The position numbers and the translations under genes are program-made. A stretch of 64,000 nt of DNA from Okapia johnstoni (taxonomy: Eukaryota > Chordata > Mammalia > Artiodactyla > Giraffidae). Location of the stretch: the NCBI GenBank assembly GCA_024291935.2, contig CM044307.1, forward strand, positions 100,631,461-100,695,460, written 5' to 3'. Numbering within the stretch: position 1 is the first letter of the stretch; the number at the start of each line of letters is the position of its first letter. Positions 41,731 to 53,389 of this stretch are shown one piece after another. The notes under the pieces were generated by a model. That model did no database searches. It was given only the letters and a program-made list of their open reading frames with translations, and was not told the DNA's origin.

Positions 41731-42867
41731 TCTCCCACCACTCTTCCTTTTAAGTACAAGACATACTCTTCCAGGGAAAATCTCAAATGCTGCTGGCTGA
41801 AGGGGAAAAGGCAATCAACTGGTGGTGATTTAGGGCTTGACTAGCCAGGATGGGAGTATACTCTCGCCTCTCTTCTTCGTCGCTGCCTCCTTTTCAGATG
41901 CACTAGGGTGGCAGGCAGGAGAGTAGGAAGAACTGAAACCCAGGCCCCCTCTTTCTATGTCTGTGGTCTCAGTTGAGAGTGTCGGCTGAAAGGAAGGGCT
42001 TCAATTGTCAGTGTATTATCAAGGCTTTACTATTATCTTAGGCTTGCAGGAAAACAATGTTAAACTCATTTTAAAATATACCGTGTCGGCATTCCCAATC
42101 AAATTGCAGTTTCCTCTTAAATCTGTCCCTATACCTCCTCTTCAGATAGTGAATTTAGCAGCAAAGCTTCCTCCCAAAGTCCTAAAGCTGCTTTGAGGCT
42201 GATTTGATATGGGCTGGGGCGGTGATTGTCTCTATTCTTCTGCCGTTAACGTGCCATAGGATAAATCTTATCTTCAGATTGAGATCAACTCAGATTTCTG
42301 GATCAGGGTAGGGTGAACTGCCACTGTCAGGCACCTGAGGAGGCAGACTTCACTGTATCAGAGGAATGCCAGGGCACATCAGTGTCACGTGTACAAATGT
42401 CTGGTCACCATTTTGTAAAGAGTAAGCTAGCACTGAGTCACATTCTTACCTAACATGAATCTTTCTTCCTACTTAGTACTACCTGTTTCGCCCAGGTGGC
42501 ACATGGTGGGTGAGCCCCCAGTGTGGACCTGCCCAGGAATAAGGACAGGACACAGTGATTCACATGCTACTTATTTGTCAGAGAGGAAAGTCACCCAGTT
42601 CCCCTCTTTGGTCTGTCTGCTGGGAGTGAACATGTGGATAACCCGGATTGAGTTCTGGAAAAACCCTTTAAAAAATTAAAGGCCTTCCTTGGGAATCGGT
42701 TTAAAAGGCTGAGCCTGGCTGGTACCAACCTGGGTGCGCCACTTGAAACTCCTCAATTAATGATTCATTGCTCTGTTTTCTGAGTTTTAAGGCCAGGAGG
42801 GAGGAGGTTTGGGCATTAAACAGGTTCACGTTAATATGCTTTGTAACTTTCCAGAGGATTTTCTCTT
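41731..42867. other. PAWR upstream flank, no gene seen
   Basis: Unique sequence directly upstream of the CpG island. No repeat is recognised and no frame is supported. Proximal regulatory elements may lie here, but none can be named. Confidence 0.45.
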
Positions 42868-43005
42868 GGAGGGACTGCAGGATATAGTGGAAAGAGGATA
42901 TAATGTACCTGAATTCAAACATATAAACAGCTGAGTGATCTTGGGCATGTTCTTTAAATTCAAGAAACTCAGGTTTCTTTACTATAAAGCCAGTAATAAC
43001 AGCAT
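42868..43005 (+). repeat. MIR SINE, sense
   Basis: 'gatatagtggaaagaggata', 'acctgaattcaaacatataa', 'gatcttgggcatgttcttta' and 'ggtttctttactataaagcc' occur in MIR order. Confidence 0.7.
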
Positions 43006-43264
43006 ATGTTTTTAAGTTAAGAATTGAAAATTGCTTGGTCAAGGAAAACACTCTGTAAATATAGTCTCGTTCATTAATAGGATATTGAACAGAGTCCTGG
43101 GTTTCTAAAGGTGAGGGGAGATACAGACCAAAAAGATAGGGTACTAAATACACAATATTAACTTGAAAACAATAGATCCTGAACAAACTAGGATAACACT
43201 CTGCTACATAATTTATCACTGCATCTCTCAGACCAGTTCTCTTAGTATTAACAAGCGCTGAGTC
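43006..43264. other. Short unique spacer
   Basis: No feature recognised. The 172-codon minus frame at 42701-43219 runs across a MIR and has no recognisable domain, so I do not call it a gene. Confidence 0.4.
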
Positions 43265-43448
43265 AGGAAATGTTGGCTGCTACTGACATGTGACTTTGGG
43301 AAAGTTGCTTAACTTTTGTGCCTCTGTTTACTTACATACAAAATGGGGATAATAATACTTCCTACATTGTGAGAGTGCTGTGAAAGTGCATGAGATCCTC
43401 AGATAAAAGGTAGTATGTGAGTACCAGAGTAGTTATTATTAGTCTATA
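43265..43448 (+). repeat. MIR SINE, sense
   Basis: 'catgtgactttgggaaagtt', 'gcttaacttttgtgcctctg' and 'aaaatggggataataatact' are classic MIR blocks, ending in 'gtagttattatta'. Confidence 0.85.
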
Positions 43449-43679
43449 AAGTACGCTAGGAATCATGGATGAAAGCGATTACTGAGGTACAAAGCACTGT
43501 ATATTATTATTATTATATCTTTTGTCTTTACCTTACCATTCTCAATATTCCCAAAGATATATTTCACAGCCAGACTGCTTCCATCATTGCATCAAAATAT
43601 TTAGCTGAGTCAGTTCTAAATTGCTACGCTTGCATGTCATCAATCTTTATGTACAGTGTTCTGATGAAATAATCCTCAA

Positions 43680-43850
43680 AGACTCCAGGCCTGTTTTCTT
43701 AACTGCAGCACTGTTGACATTTGGGACTGGATAATTCTTTGGGGGTGTTGTCCTGTCCATTGCAGGATGTTTAGCAGCATGCTTGGCTTCTGTCCTCTAG
43801 ATACCTACCAGGAGTTGCCTCCACCCCCAGCTGTGACTTTGTCAAGTATT
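43680..43850. repeat. Ancient hAT-like MITE remnant
   Basis: 'gcactgttgacatttgggac', 'ggataattctttgggggtgt', 'cattgcaggatgtttagcag', then 'gttgcctccacccccagctg', is a well-known mammalian MITE order. I am unsure of the exact MER name. Confidence 0.65.
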
Positions 43851-44099
43851 TTCTATATGTCAGTCCCACTTTTCCCCCAAACTTTCCCCCTCTCAATGCA
43901 ATTAATCACGTCAGATGATCTGTCGGTTCTCGTTTTCTTGAAGGTATCTCTGCTGGAGCTCTCCACCCCCTACTCTACTCTGGACTGATTTTTAAGGCTC
44001 ATTGCTTTGTGCTTATCCCGGGATTATACTTGCCTAACATCCTGGGAATCATTTCCTATACAAACTCCTTGTTTCCTGAATTCCATATTGTCCTCTTTT
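43851..44099. other. No gene seen
   Basis: Unassigned pyrimidine-rich sequence leading into the L1-related block. Confidence 0.35.
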
Positions 44100-44271
44100 C
44101 TCTTATTTTAGTTGAGTATTCCTTCAGTATACTCTGGACATCAAATTGCACATTCTTGGAGACTGTGTATGTTGAAAACGGTTTTTCCTTTGTCTTCACA
44201 CTCGGTTAATAGTTTGGTGGGGCTTAGAACTCTAGGTTGGAAATCATTTTCTTTTATAATTTGGAGGGCAT

Positions 44272-44320
44272 CACTATAGTGTCTTCTAGTTTCCAGAAGA
44301 CACTATAGTGTCTTCTAGTT
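44272..44320. repeat. Perfect 16-bp hairpin overlapping a 20-bp direct repeat
   Basis: 'cactatagtgtcttct' (44272-44287) pairs perfectly with 'agaagacactatagtg' (44295-44310) across a 7-base loop. In addition 'cactatagtgtcttctagtt' occurs twice, at 44272-44291 and 44301-44320. Confidence 0.95.
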
Positions 44321-44735
44321 ACAGTTGCGAGCAAACCAATGGCATTCAGATTCCTTTGTCTTTTCTCTCTTAAAGTTTTGGAACTTCTAACCCATCTTCT
44401 TAATTATCTTAAAGGTTTGCCGTGATTTATCTTTTTTCATTATATATTAGGCACTCAGGGGGCCCTCTAAATCTGCCCTCTGGCCTTCAGTTGGGAGATT
44501 TCCTTATCTTTGGTAATTCTTCCCTTCCATTTCCTCTATTCTCTTTCTGGAACCCCTGCTAAATAGATGTTGAATTTCTAAGTGTTCCCAGTAACTATTT
44601 GTCTTTTCTAGTTTCTGTCTGTTTGGCGTGTTATTCTGTTTTCAGTGATATTTCGTCTCTTACTTGCCAGACTTTCTATTGAATTTTCTGTTTCTGCCAC
44701 CATTTTTTCTGTGATCTATTTCTTAGTCTCTAAAA

Positions 44736-45088
44736 TTGATGCTTTTGAACTGTGGTGTTGGAGAAGGCTCTTGAGAGTTCCTTGGACTGCAAGGAGATCA
44801 GTCCTGGGTGTTCATTGGTAGGACTGATGTTGAAGCTGAAACTCCAATAGTTTGGCCACCTGATGCGAAGAGCTGACTCATTTGAAAAGACCCTGATGCT
44901 GGGAAAGATTGAGGGCAGGAGGAGAAGGGGACGACAGAGGATGAGATGGCTGGATGGCATCACCAACTCAATGGACATGGGTTTGGGTGGACTCTGGGAG
45001 TTGGTGATGGACAGGGAGGCCTGGCGTGCTGTGGTTCACGGGGTCACAAAGAGTCAGACATGACTGAGCTACTGAACTGAACTGAAAT
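44736..45088 (+). mobile_element. BovB LINE 3' fragment, sense
   Basis: Begins 5'-truncated at 'attgatgcttttgaactgtg' and ends in the 'gaactgaactgaa' tail. The plus frame at 44863-45063 encodes '[18 protein letters not shown]', '[16 protein letters not shown]' and '[14 protein letters not shown]', the ORF2 C-terminus. Inserted in the L1/HAL1-like block. Confidence 0.93.
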
Positions 45089-45289
45089 GTTCTTCTTCCA
45101 TATTATCCTGTTCTTGTATTACATTCATTATCTTTTCTCTTTCTAAGGAAATTCCTCTAACTTTTCTTCTGCTGGTCCTGCACTTGCATCTCTTATCTAT
45201 ATGTTCCCTTTCATCTTCTTGATTGTTTCAGTCTTCATTTTTCATTTTCATATTTTCATCTTATCAGTCTGCTATTCATTCATATTTTA

Positions 45290-45414
45290 TTTATTTATTT
45301 ACTGGCCACTCTGTGTGGCCTGCAGGATCTTAGTTCCCTGACCAGGGATCAGACCTGTGCCCCCTGCAGTGGAAGGGCAGAGTCTTAACCACTGGACCAC
45401 CAGGAAAGTCCCTG
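45290..45414 (-). repeat. tRNA-Glu-derived SINE, antisense, with 15-bp TSD
   Basis: 'ggcctgcaggatcttagttc', 'gaccagggatcagacctgtg', 'agtcttaaccactggaccac' and 'caggaaagtccctg' mark an antisense short SINE. 'ttcattcatatttta' occurs exactly at 45275-45289 and 45415-45429. Confidence 0.92.
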
Positions 45415-45600
45415 TTCATTCATATTTTAGACTGAAGCATTGAAAAATTGACTGGATGCTCTTCTCTCAAAAGGCAGAATTTGTTGATTGATGGTCCCCA
45501 TTTAGGGAGCTGGTATTTGGACCCAGGTGTTTTGTGGAGGCATGTGTCAATTGTTAGCATCTTTGGGGTTTTCTCCTGGCCACATCAGTTTCCCAGAATG

Positions 45601-47140
45601 AAACTGTTTCTCTCTGTGATGCTAGTTGTCAACTGTTTCAAGTGCCAAGTAAAGAGAAGGGACTGGGGGAGTCTCAAAACTCAAGATGTAGATTTCACTC
45701 AGTCCCTATGCTTGAATGCCTGTTGTGTTGAAGTTCAGTCCTTTCGTAATTCTGACAGCTCCAGGGCATGAACTTCCAATCCTCTACCATGATCAGGAGA
45801 GACAGCAATCAGGAGAGAGCCTCCTTGTTATTGGGCCTTACAGCGAGGAATTGAGAATCTAATTGTTCTTTATGTAGATTTTTAGCCAATCCTTTTTTTT
45901 TTCACTCCCATTCTTTCTTCCCTTTCTGAAGTATATGCTGCTGCCTGTAATTTCTGAGCTTTCTTCTTTAGGACATAAAGGAATCCTTCTTGCTGACTTT
46001 GTCTCTTGAAGGTGGTTAGAATTCACCTTTTCTTCTCTGCTAATGTCTGTTTTTCATCTTCCATCTTCCAAAATTTTGCTCGCATTTCCCATCCTCTTGG
46101 TTGTTACTGGTTTATCACTTTACTTTCATTTTAGTGAAGTTACTTGAGGGAGTAGTAGGGATAAGTGTGTTCAGTCTGTTATGTTTAACAGGAGGTCTAA
46201 CGTATCCATTTTGCAGATTTCTAGATACTTTCACATCTGATCTGTGAAGAGGCTAGACAAGTAAGAGACCTCTACCTCTCATTCTCACCCTGATTGAATT
46301 ACATCTTAAGTCGCTATTGAGTGACAGTATTAGGAAGAGCTCTATGAATGTTTTCTGGAGGTAATTTATGAAAATTACATCACATAATGTTCCCAGGAAA
46401 AAATGTCTGACATTAATACTAAGAATAGTTGAATTTCCCTTTTTTACTTTTTTAACCATAGTAAAACTATGTGTTTTATAGCTAGAAAGTATTCCCTTTT
46501 TCCATTGACTGCTGTTAAACCTTAGGCAAGATTTGTGGCCTATTTGGGGAAGATTGTGTCTGAAGCTTATAAAACTTAAAAAATAGATTAAAAAAATAAA
46601 TGTTTAGAATGAACAATTTTTTAAATTATAAATTTTAACAAATTGAAAAGTGCCATAAACATCACAAAAATCCAGAAAAACAACCTAAATTATTCAGTAG
46701 TTTACTCTCAGACATATTTCTCTAATCCTGTTTATCTGCATTTTTATGATTGATTTTATTTTGAGTTGATTCATAAAATATCTGGCTTCATACACATATC
46801 CTCTTTTTGTAATACACAAATACATAGATTTGTGCACCATAAACGTTGGACCTGTGATAAATTCAATTTGTACTATTTGCATCAAAAAATAAAATAATGT
46901 ATCATTTTACAGCTTGAATTATGGAATATATTACTGATAGAAGAGAACTTCTGTTTTGACTGGATGTCAGTGAAAGCAGAATCTTCTGCCGATTTTACAC
47001 CTCTGATGATTAGAGCTATTTCCCACAGACTGAATTTAATGCCATTAGACTGCTGCCTCCTACAAAGAGCAACCTCCTTGCTGCTTTCATCAACCAACTT
47101 CCCAGTCACTCTGACTTACTAAGGACCTCTGCTCCTGGCT
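45601..47140. other. No gene seen
   Basis: About 1.5 kb of unassigned, partly T-rich sequence. The minus frames at 46253-46459, 46694-46885 and 46882-47109 have no supporting features. Confidence 0.4.
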
Positions 47141-47561
47141 GACTATCTGTTTCTCCTACTTATGTCAGCTCTTAGTGATAACATGTACAGAGATTATCCA
47201 GTATCCGGGCTTCTCAGATGCTTGAGCTCCTCACTTCCAATATCATTTTCTCTTTACCCTTCTGTAGCTAGCCATTCCTACAGCTGTGTCATCACCAGTC
47301 CATGCACCTCCAAATTGTCAGTTTGAACATCCCATTTTTCAACCATTCTTCCTACCCCTTTAGTACATTTACTCTGGTACCCCCACTCCAGCCAATTTTT
47401 AATCTGTTGATCCTGCCAGTTTTTCATTATCTGACACGCCTTTTTCTTGTCCTAACTTCCTCACTCAGCTTAGATTTTAAAACTGGTCATTATTAGCCTC
47501 TTCTGTGCCTACACCTGCTCAGCTAAAATAAGGTTAATTAAAAATACTGCAGCATCCTTCC
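47141..47561 (+). repeat. Possible ancient LINE (L2/CR1-type) remnant
   Basis: Pyrimidine-rich text such as 'ctcctggctgactatctgtt' and 'cctcttctgtgcctacacct' has the style of L2/CR1-type LINE sequence, but similarity is weak. Confidence 0.3.
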
Positions 47562-47775
47562 TGTGTGTGCTGCTTAGTCACTAAGTGGTGTCCGACTCTT
47601 TTGCAATCCTGTGGACCATAGTCCACCAGGCTCCTCTGTCCATGGGATTCTCCAGGCAAGAAAACTGGAGTGGGGTACCATTTCCTACTCCAAATGATCT
47701 TCCCAACCCACAGATCAAATCTGCGTCTCTTGCAATGGCAGGTGGATTCTTTACCACTGAGCCACCTGGGAAGCA
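47562..47775 (-). repeat. Bov-tA SINE, antisense
   Basis: 'gtgctgcttagtcactaagt', 'ctcctctgtccatgggattc', 'caggcaagaaaactggagtg', decayed B-box 'cccacagatcaaatctgcg' and head end 'accactgagccacctgggaa'. Complete. Confidence 0.92.
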
Positions 47776-48204
47776 TGCATGCTTCATAGTCTCAACCAGG
47801 CAACCAGGCAGCACATATTGTCTGGCAATCCTATAGTCTTAGTATGTTTGTTCTCCTTTACTGCAGAATGAGTAGTTCACATCAGTCCCTTAAGCCTCCA
47901 AAACCTCCTTATCCCATCCTTGCTCTCAGTTGATGAACTCGCCTTCCCATTCATTGACTAAAGTAGGACCTATCTGAGTGTGGCTTCTCATCTTGCTAAG
48001 ACACCTCTACCCACCATCTGGATCTACTCTATGCCTCTTTACTTTTAGATGAAGTTCTCAGCTCCTTTCAAAGGCAGTTCTGCCATTTGTATCTTTCCCC
48101 TTTCAAGGGCTTTGCTCCTACAATTAAACTCTCCTCTTATGCATTATCAATTTCTTCTTTTAAATAATTCCCTTCAACATACAAATGTGCTCTATATTAA
48201 TCCC
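47776..48204 (+). repeat. Possible ancient LINE (L2/CR1-type) remnant
   Basis: 'cagttctgccatttgtatct', 'ttgctcctacaattaaactc', 'atgcattatcaatttcttct' and 'caacatacaaatgtgctcta' resemble the 5' side of an RT-encoding old LINE. Low certainty. Confidence 0.4.
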
Positions 48205-48690
48205 CTCTGTATTTGTTTTCTACTTACTGCTATAACAAGCTTCCACAGACTTGACATCTTCAACAACATGATTTTATCATACAGTTCTGTAGATGTCTTA
48301 CAGGGAATGGGTCTTACTGAGTTAAAATGAAGGAACCGGCAGTGTTGCATTCCTTTCTGGACGCTCTCTGGAAGAATCCATTTCCTTGCCCTTTCCAGCC
48401 TCTAGAGGCCACCCACATTCCTTGGCGCTGGGTCCTCTTCAAAGCAAGCAGTGACCCTTCCGTCATCACATCTTCCTGTGACTCTCTTCTGCCTCCCTTT
48501 TCCACCTGTAAGGATCCTTGAGACTATATTGGGACCACCTGGATAATCTATTTTAAAATCAGTTGACTAGCAATCTTAACTCTATCTTCAACATCAAATC
48601 TCTTTTTGCCATATAATTTTTTAATATATTCACAAGTTCTGGGGATTAGGGCCTGGAATTCTTGGGGGTCATTGTTTTTCCTACTGTCCC
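48205..48690. repeat. Ancient mammalian interspersed repeat, family unnamed
   Basis: 'ttttctacttactgctataa', 'aatccatttccttgcccttt', 'ccagcctctagaggccaccc', 'acattccttggcgctgggtc' and 'cacaagttctggggattagg' follow the order of a common mammalian repeat I recognise by text but cannot name reliably. No coding function is claimed for the frames over it. Confidence 0.6.
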
Positions 48691-49017
48691 TCTTAAAGAA
48701 AAAAATTTCATTGACTCTAGAAACTAATCTGGTCAATGTCCTTTTTCTCTGTTCATATTCACAGTCAAAAGTCTTGGAAGAGTTTTCTTCATTCCCTGTT
48801 GCAGTCTTGTGGGACTGAGCCATTAACCTGTGGGTTTTGTGCAAACTGGCTAGTTAGTGCTCTAACTGAATTGCAGGGCATTCAGTTGGTGTCCAGAGAG
48901 TGGGAGAATTGGTTAGTGTGGGAAACCCCTGCACACATTTGGAGTCAGATGTGTTCAAAGAAAGGAACACAGTGTTTCCTCTTTTACCTGGTCAAGATGA
49001 AAATGTGATTTCCTGAC

Positions 49018-49520
49018 AACCCAGCAGTTGCACTCTTAGGTATGTACCCTATAGAAACTAAGACACAAGCATAGGGACACATGGACATAAATGTTCACTG
49101 CAGCACTAATTATACTAGTGAGAAAATGGAAAAGTTACTTGTAGTTAGCAGGAGAGTGGATATATAAGTTATAATTTAGTAGTACAATGGACAGAGAAGG
49201 CAATGGCAGCCCACTCCAGTACTCTTGCCTGGAAAATCCCACGGACAGAGGAGCCTGGTAGGCTGCAGTCCATGGGGTCGCGAGGAGTCAGACACGACTG
49301 AGCGACTTCACTTTCACTTTTCATTTTCATGCATTGGAGAAGGAAATGGCAACCCACTCCAGTGTTCTTGCCTGGAGAATCCCAGGGACAGCAGAGCCTG
49401 GTGGGCTGCCGCCTATGGGGTCACGCAGAGTTGGACACGACTGACACGACTTAGCAGCAGCAGCAGTACAATGGAACGTTTATATCATTTCAGAAACATC
49501 ATTTCAAACTAGTTTCTAAT
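49018..49520 (+). mobile_element. L1 LINE ORF2 C-terminal fragment, split by Bov-A2
   Basis: 'cccagcagttgcactcttag', 'gtatgtaccctatagaaact' and 'aaatgttcactgcagcacta' are typical of L1 ORF2 near its stop. The sequence resumes after the Bov-A2 at 49476. Confidence 0.7.
49192..49464 (+). repeat. Bov-A2 SINE (dimer) with perfect 11-bp TSD
   Basis: Sense dimer closely similar to the two near 14.5 kb. 'agtacaatgga' occurs exactly at 49181-49191 and 49465-49475. Inserted into an L1 remnant. Confidence 0.95.
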
Positions 49521-49529
49521 GGATATGTA

Positions 49530-49645
49530 GGAAATTCCCTGGCAGTCCAGTGGGTCCAGTGGTTAGGATTCCACTTTCGCTGCCCAATGCCTGGTCATGA
49601 AACTAAGATCCCCCAGGCAGTGCAGTGCAGCAAAAAAAAAAAAAA
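49530..49645 (+). repeat. tRNA-Glu-derived SINE, sense, with 9-bp TSD
   Basis: Head 'gaaattccctggcagtccag' with an internal repeat ('tccagtgggtccagtgg'), body 'actaagatcccccaggcagt' and an A14 tail. 'ggatatgta' flanks it at 49521-49529 and 49646-49654. Confidence 0.92.
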
Positions 49646-49654
49646 GGATATGTA

Positions 49655-51494
49655 AAGTATGACACTAGTCACATAAATTGCCAAAAGGCACAATAGTATA
49701 TACTGTTAACAGATGCATACTTTCGTAATATAAATGCAAATATACCATATTCAGCTTATTAGTTATTAATACTTCTGAAGACAGATGGAAAGAAAAGGTA
49801 TAGGAGCTGTAATGTTACCATTACTTATGTTTTATTTCTTTAAAAAGGAAACAGATCTAAGAAAAATGTGCATTAACATTTGTTAAATCTCAGTGTAGGG
49901 GCTACCTAGATTATTTGTGATATCATTTTCTGGACTTTTGTATATTTGAAATATGCTGTAATTTAAAGTAATTTTTAAAGGAAAAATGCTTGAACTTGTA
50001 TAGTAGAAATAGTTTCATGCAAAAAGTTTTGGTTTTAAAAGTCTGAAACTTTAAGAAAATTGAACTTGCCTGACATGTTTTAGGATGACCTTAAAATGTC
50101 CCTTTTTTGGTCAAGCAAAAGAAGACATAAAATTCTAGAAACTTTAATGAAGCCATGCACCCTAGAAATATTTGAAATGGTTTATGGTTTGAGGCAAAGG
50201 AAGAAAACTGAAGTCATGCCAGTATCAAGTCATGTTTCCCGTTAGAATCATGGATCTTTCTTCTAATATCTGGAAACAGATTCTTCAACTGGTTCCTAAA
50301 CCACTTTCCTTCAACAGTCAAACAACCGGATGAAACCACTGATGCCTCTCATTTTAACCAGATCTTCCATTATTGTTCTTTTTTTTTTCATACACTGGTG
50401 CCCCTGAACAAGTATTCCCAAGCCCTTGTCATTTTCCAAATGGTGAAAAAATGTCTTTGTCCTGGAAAACTTTATGTGACTGGAATATTTTGGTTTCTGG
50501 GTACAGATGGAGCACCTGAGCTCAGTAACACTTCTGGTTGGTCTTCTTTGCTAAAGACACTCCATGCATTGTCATGACTCATTGCTCTCAGCATCAACAG
50601 GAATTGGGCTGTGCCAGCAGTTCCTAAATGAGACTTTGCTGCAGAGCCTGGTCCTGAATGCAGCCTTTTCACGAAATTTTAACTAGAAAAGAGATCAGAA
50701 AAACAAACTCTTCTCTATTATACTTAGTCCACTGACTTTCCAAAGAACAAATTGTCAAGTATGTGATTGAACTTCATGCATAAGTTGTAGATGTGCTCAG
50801 TACAGATAGAGAAGAAGAGAGAGAAACAACTTAACTGAGAGGTGTGCATTCCTAGTTTGTTACATCATAGGTGTGTTTGACCATGACACTAAATAAATCT
50901 TTTGATCTGAGGTCTTACACAGAGCATTATGGATGCTGCTCAAAGAAACCCCATCAACTCTTACAGCTCAGCTGTCATGTGAGGAAGTAAGGACAGAAAG
51001 CAAACAACAGTGTAAACTTTCCAGTGAAGAGGAGGGACTTCCTGTGGTTTGAAGCTCAAAGTCTTGTTAGTGTCTCTGCAAGTAGAAATCTTCAATACCC
51101 CAAAATACCATAAAATTCTTTTGAATGTTACTTCTACTTAGATCACTTTAAAATTAAAACATGAACTCATCATCCTTTTTGGCCCACAGAAAGCTTCAAT
51201 AATGTATACCTCACCCAAGATGGTTGGTTCCATTGATTCACAGTGGTGACGAAGAGACATGAATTTAAATCAGTCTTGGAGTATGTACTTTAACCTATAT
51301 TAAGCCACTATTTTCAGAGCTTTTTGCCATTAAAAGAAATCGAAATTAAATGGATGACATAGATGACATAATATGACTTCTTATTCAGATCAAAGGAGCC
51401 TTTCACTGGAATTCACTACTGAGTAAAACTAAGATTGCCTTTTATTTTGCAGATGCCTAGGTTTAACTTAAATTAATGAAGATAACATTTTGCA
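49655..51494. other. No gene seen
   Basis: About 1.8 kb of unique AT-rich sequence upstream of PAWR. The 66-codon minus frame at 50472-50672 lacks any recognised domain. Confidence 0.45.
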
Positions 51495-51722
51495 TTATAA
51501 TACTTACAGCAGTTATTTATTGCTTACTACAAGCTAAGCACCAGGCTATTAATTCATATACAGTGTCTAATTTAACCCTTTAAATATTAAATATTACATC
51601 CCTTTCACAGATCAGAGAATTGAGGCACTAAGAGATTAAGTAACTTACCAGTGTCACACAGCTAATACATGATAAAACCAAATATTCAGCATGGATCTGT
51701 CTGATTCCACAGTCCATCCTTA
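51495..51722 (-). repeat. MIR SINE, antisense
   Basis: 'ttattgcttactacaagcta', 'cagatcagagaattgaggca', 'gattaagtaacttaccagtg' and 'tcacacagctaatacatgat' are clear MIR blocks in antisense order. Confidence 0.88.
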
Positions 51723-51884
51723 TATGTCAAAGGAATTAATTTTCAGTAAAATAAACAACGTGACCAGCTCGGTTTCTGGGCATTTTCCTATGAAAGATTT
51801 CTTTTGATTTTATCAAAAGGTTAGGGCTTCATAATCAGTGAATTTTAGGGCTAAGAACAAATGGACCAGACAAACCACGTAATG

Positions 51885-51972
51885 TGTAGTCCCTGCACAG
51901 CCCCTCCTCTCTCTGTCCTTGCATCCATGGGTCTGGCAAACAGCGGGTGCTCTCCATATAAATATTTGTCAG
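51885..51972 (+). repeat. Probable L2 LINE 3' end
   Basis: 'tctggcaaacagcgggtgct' and 'ctccatataaatatttgtc' mimic the L2 terminus ('cctggcacatagtaggcgct', 'caataaatatttgt'). Confidence 0.6.
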
Positions 51973-52835
51973 ATGGCACACTGGCAGGATGGCTGTCCTA
52001 AGGTTGCCCTGGAAGTCAGCTGCCTGTCTCCCAGAGCTTTACTTGGGAGGTGGGGACAGTTTGGGGTGGGGACATATTCCTTGATGTTTGTGCCATAGCC
52101 TTTGATCCTCCAGCTTTGCAGATTCAGAACTCTGATTTTGCCAGCATTTAAAGAGCTTATTAATGTCTCAGGGACACACAGTCACACTAACGTAGCTCAC
52201 TTGTCTGGACTACATTTTCTAAGAGCCAAATAACTCAATTTATAATGAAAAATGTGAAGGTCAGAAATCCAGGAATGTTAAGGTCATTGTGAACAGTGTG
52301 TATTCAAGAAGGCAGACCTACATGGGAGTGAAAGCAGGCCTGGAAGCTTACTTGATAAGTATGGAAAAATGAACAGGAGGGGTTAATTAGAGGAATCCGC
52401 TGTTTACTGGCCTCTGCTAAGAGAGCCTGAGACATTTATCTCCACAAATAAGGAGAGTCCTGCCAAAATGAAGACAACGGAATGGCTCTCCCCAGGACCT
52501 TTGCATTCCTACTCTTGTTTGCTAAGGGGGCTGCTAACCCTGCTACTGAGGGACACATTCTTCCTTTGCATATGCTAATGACTTTAATCTGGTTACAGTC
52601 CTGTTTTATTGGTCAGACCTCTTTCAGGTGAATTTGCATATCATTGCAAAATCCATTTAATGACTTTTTTTAAAAGCTTAATTCCCCTAAGGCAATTTTA
52701 TTGGTGGGCATTCTACTATAACTTTAGTGTACTTATTATGAGTATTTTCTAAGGCCACTCAGTAGATCTTCCAGTAGAAATTGTTCCTCCTAATTTTAAT
52801 GTCAGTATATAAGCTGTATGAAGAAGATGATTATA
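51973..52835. other. No gene seen
   Basis: Unique sequence of moderate GC content around 52000-52500. No repeat, splice-flanked frame or RNA gene is recognised. It could be conserved non-coding sequence, but that cannot be judged without alignment. Confidence 0.4.
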
Positions 52836-52985
52836 TTCAGTCATTCATTCAATGAATATTTTGAAGGTTATACCTACTATGCATCAGGCTTGTTCCATAC
52901 AAGTTACTGTTTAAGCAATAGAGTACAAAGGCAAATGACACCTCCTGCCTTCAAGCAGCCTGCAGCTGTGTAAACACATATGTAA
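52836..52985. repeat. Ancient mammalian-wide repeat (probable L2/MIR type)
   Basis: 'tcattcattcaatgaatatt', 'cctactatgcatcaggcttg' and 'ctgccttcaagcagcctgca' resemble a well-known old repeat with 'tattgagcacctactatgtg'. Family not fixed. Confidence 0.55.
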
Positions 52986-53097
52986 ACAAAAAGAGATACC
53001 AAAAAAGACTGAATAAAAAGACTTGTAACAAAAAGATGATGATTAGTTCTAAATAGAAATAAGAATGGGTTGTTATAAAACTAATAAGAACCTACTG

Positions 53098-53325
53098 GGA
53101 CTTACCTGGTGTTCCAGTGATTAAGACTCTTTGTTCCCAATGCAGGAGACCCAGGTTCCATCCCTGGGTCTGGAAAACTCCTTGGAGAAAGGAATGGCTA
53201 CTTTGTTCGTCTTGGATAATGAAGAATCGGACATGATTGAGCAACTAACTCTTTCACTTGAGAGAACTAGATCACACATGCTGCAACCAAGACCCGGTGC
53301 AGCCAAATAAATTTAAAAATGAAAC
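53098..53325 (+). repeat. tRNA-headed SINE, sense, with 21-bp near-perfect TSD
   Basis: Head 'ggacttacctggtgttccag', B-box 'caggttccatccctgggtct', body 'gaaaggaatggctactttg', tail 'ccggtgcagccaaataaatt'. The body mixes Bov-tA-like and CHR-like parts. A 21-bp duplication with one mismatch flanks it (53077-53097 and 53326-53346). Confidence 0.88.
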
Positions 53326-53389
53326 AAAACTAATAAGGACCTACTGTATACACAGGGAACTCTACTCAATACTCTGTAATAACTTATAG

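Larger units (their letters stand above)
44100..45600 (-). mobile_element. L1/HAL1-related LINE, antisense, interrupted twice
   Basis: The complement resembles an L1 ORF1-like coding region: antisense blocks 'gagggcatcactatagtgtc', 'tggcattcagattcctttgt', 'ggcactcagggggccctcta', 'ggagatttccttatctttgg' and 'ctattctctttctggaaccc' keep the L1/HAL1 order. It is interrupted by a BovB at 44736-45088 and a SINE at 45290-45414. Both outer boundaries are approximate. Confidence 0.6.

Noticed and set aside
40059..41753. Plus-strand open frame of 564 codons across the CpG island
   Set aside because: It is antisense to PAWR, very rich in Arg/Gly/Ala/Pro and exists because stop codons are rare in GC-rich DNA. 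It crosses the PAWR ATG and splice signals and has no recognisable domain.
41173..41814. Minus-strand frames of 213, 139 and 134 codons upstream of PAWR
   Set aside because: They overlap each other in different frames with low-complexity composition, in the promoter/5'UTR region. No similarity or conserved start context is visible.
42701..43219. 172-codon minus frame upstream of PAWR
   Set aside because: It runs through a MIR SINE, has no domain, and no promoter or splice context is visible. Probably chance.
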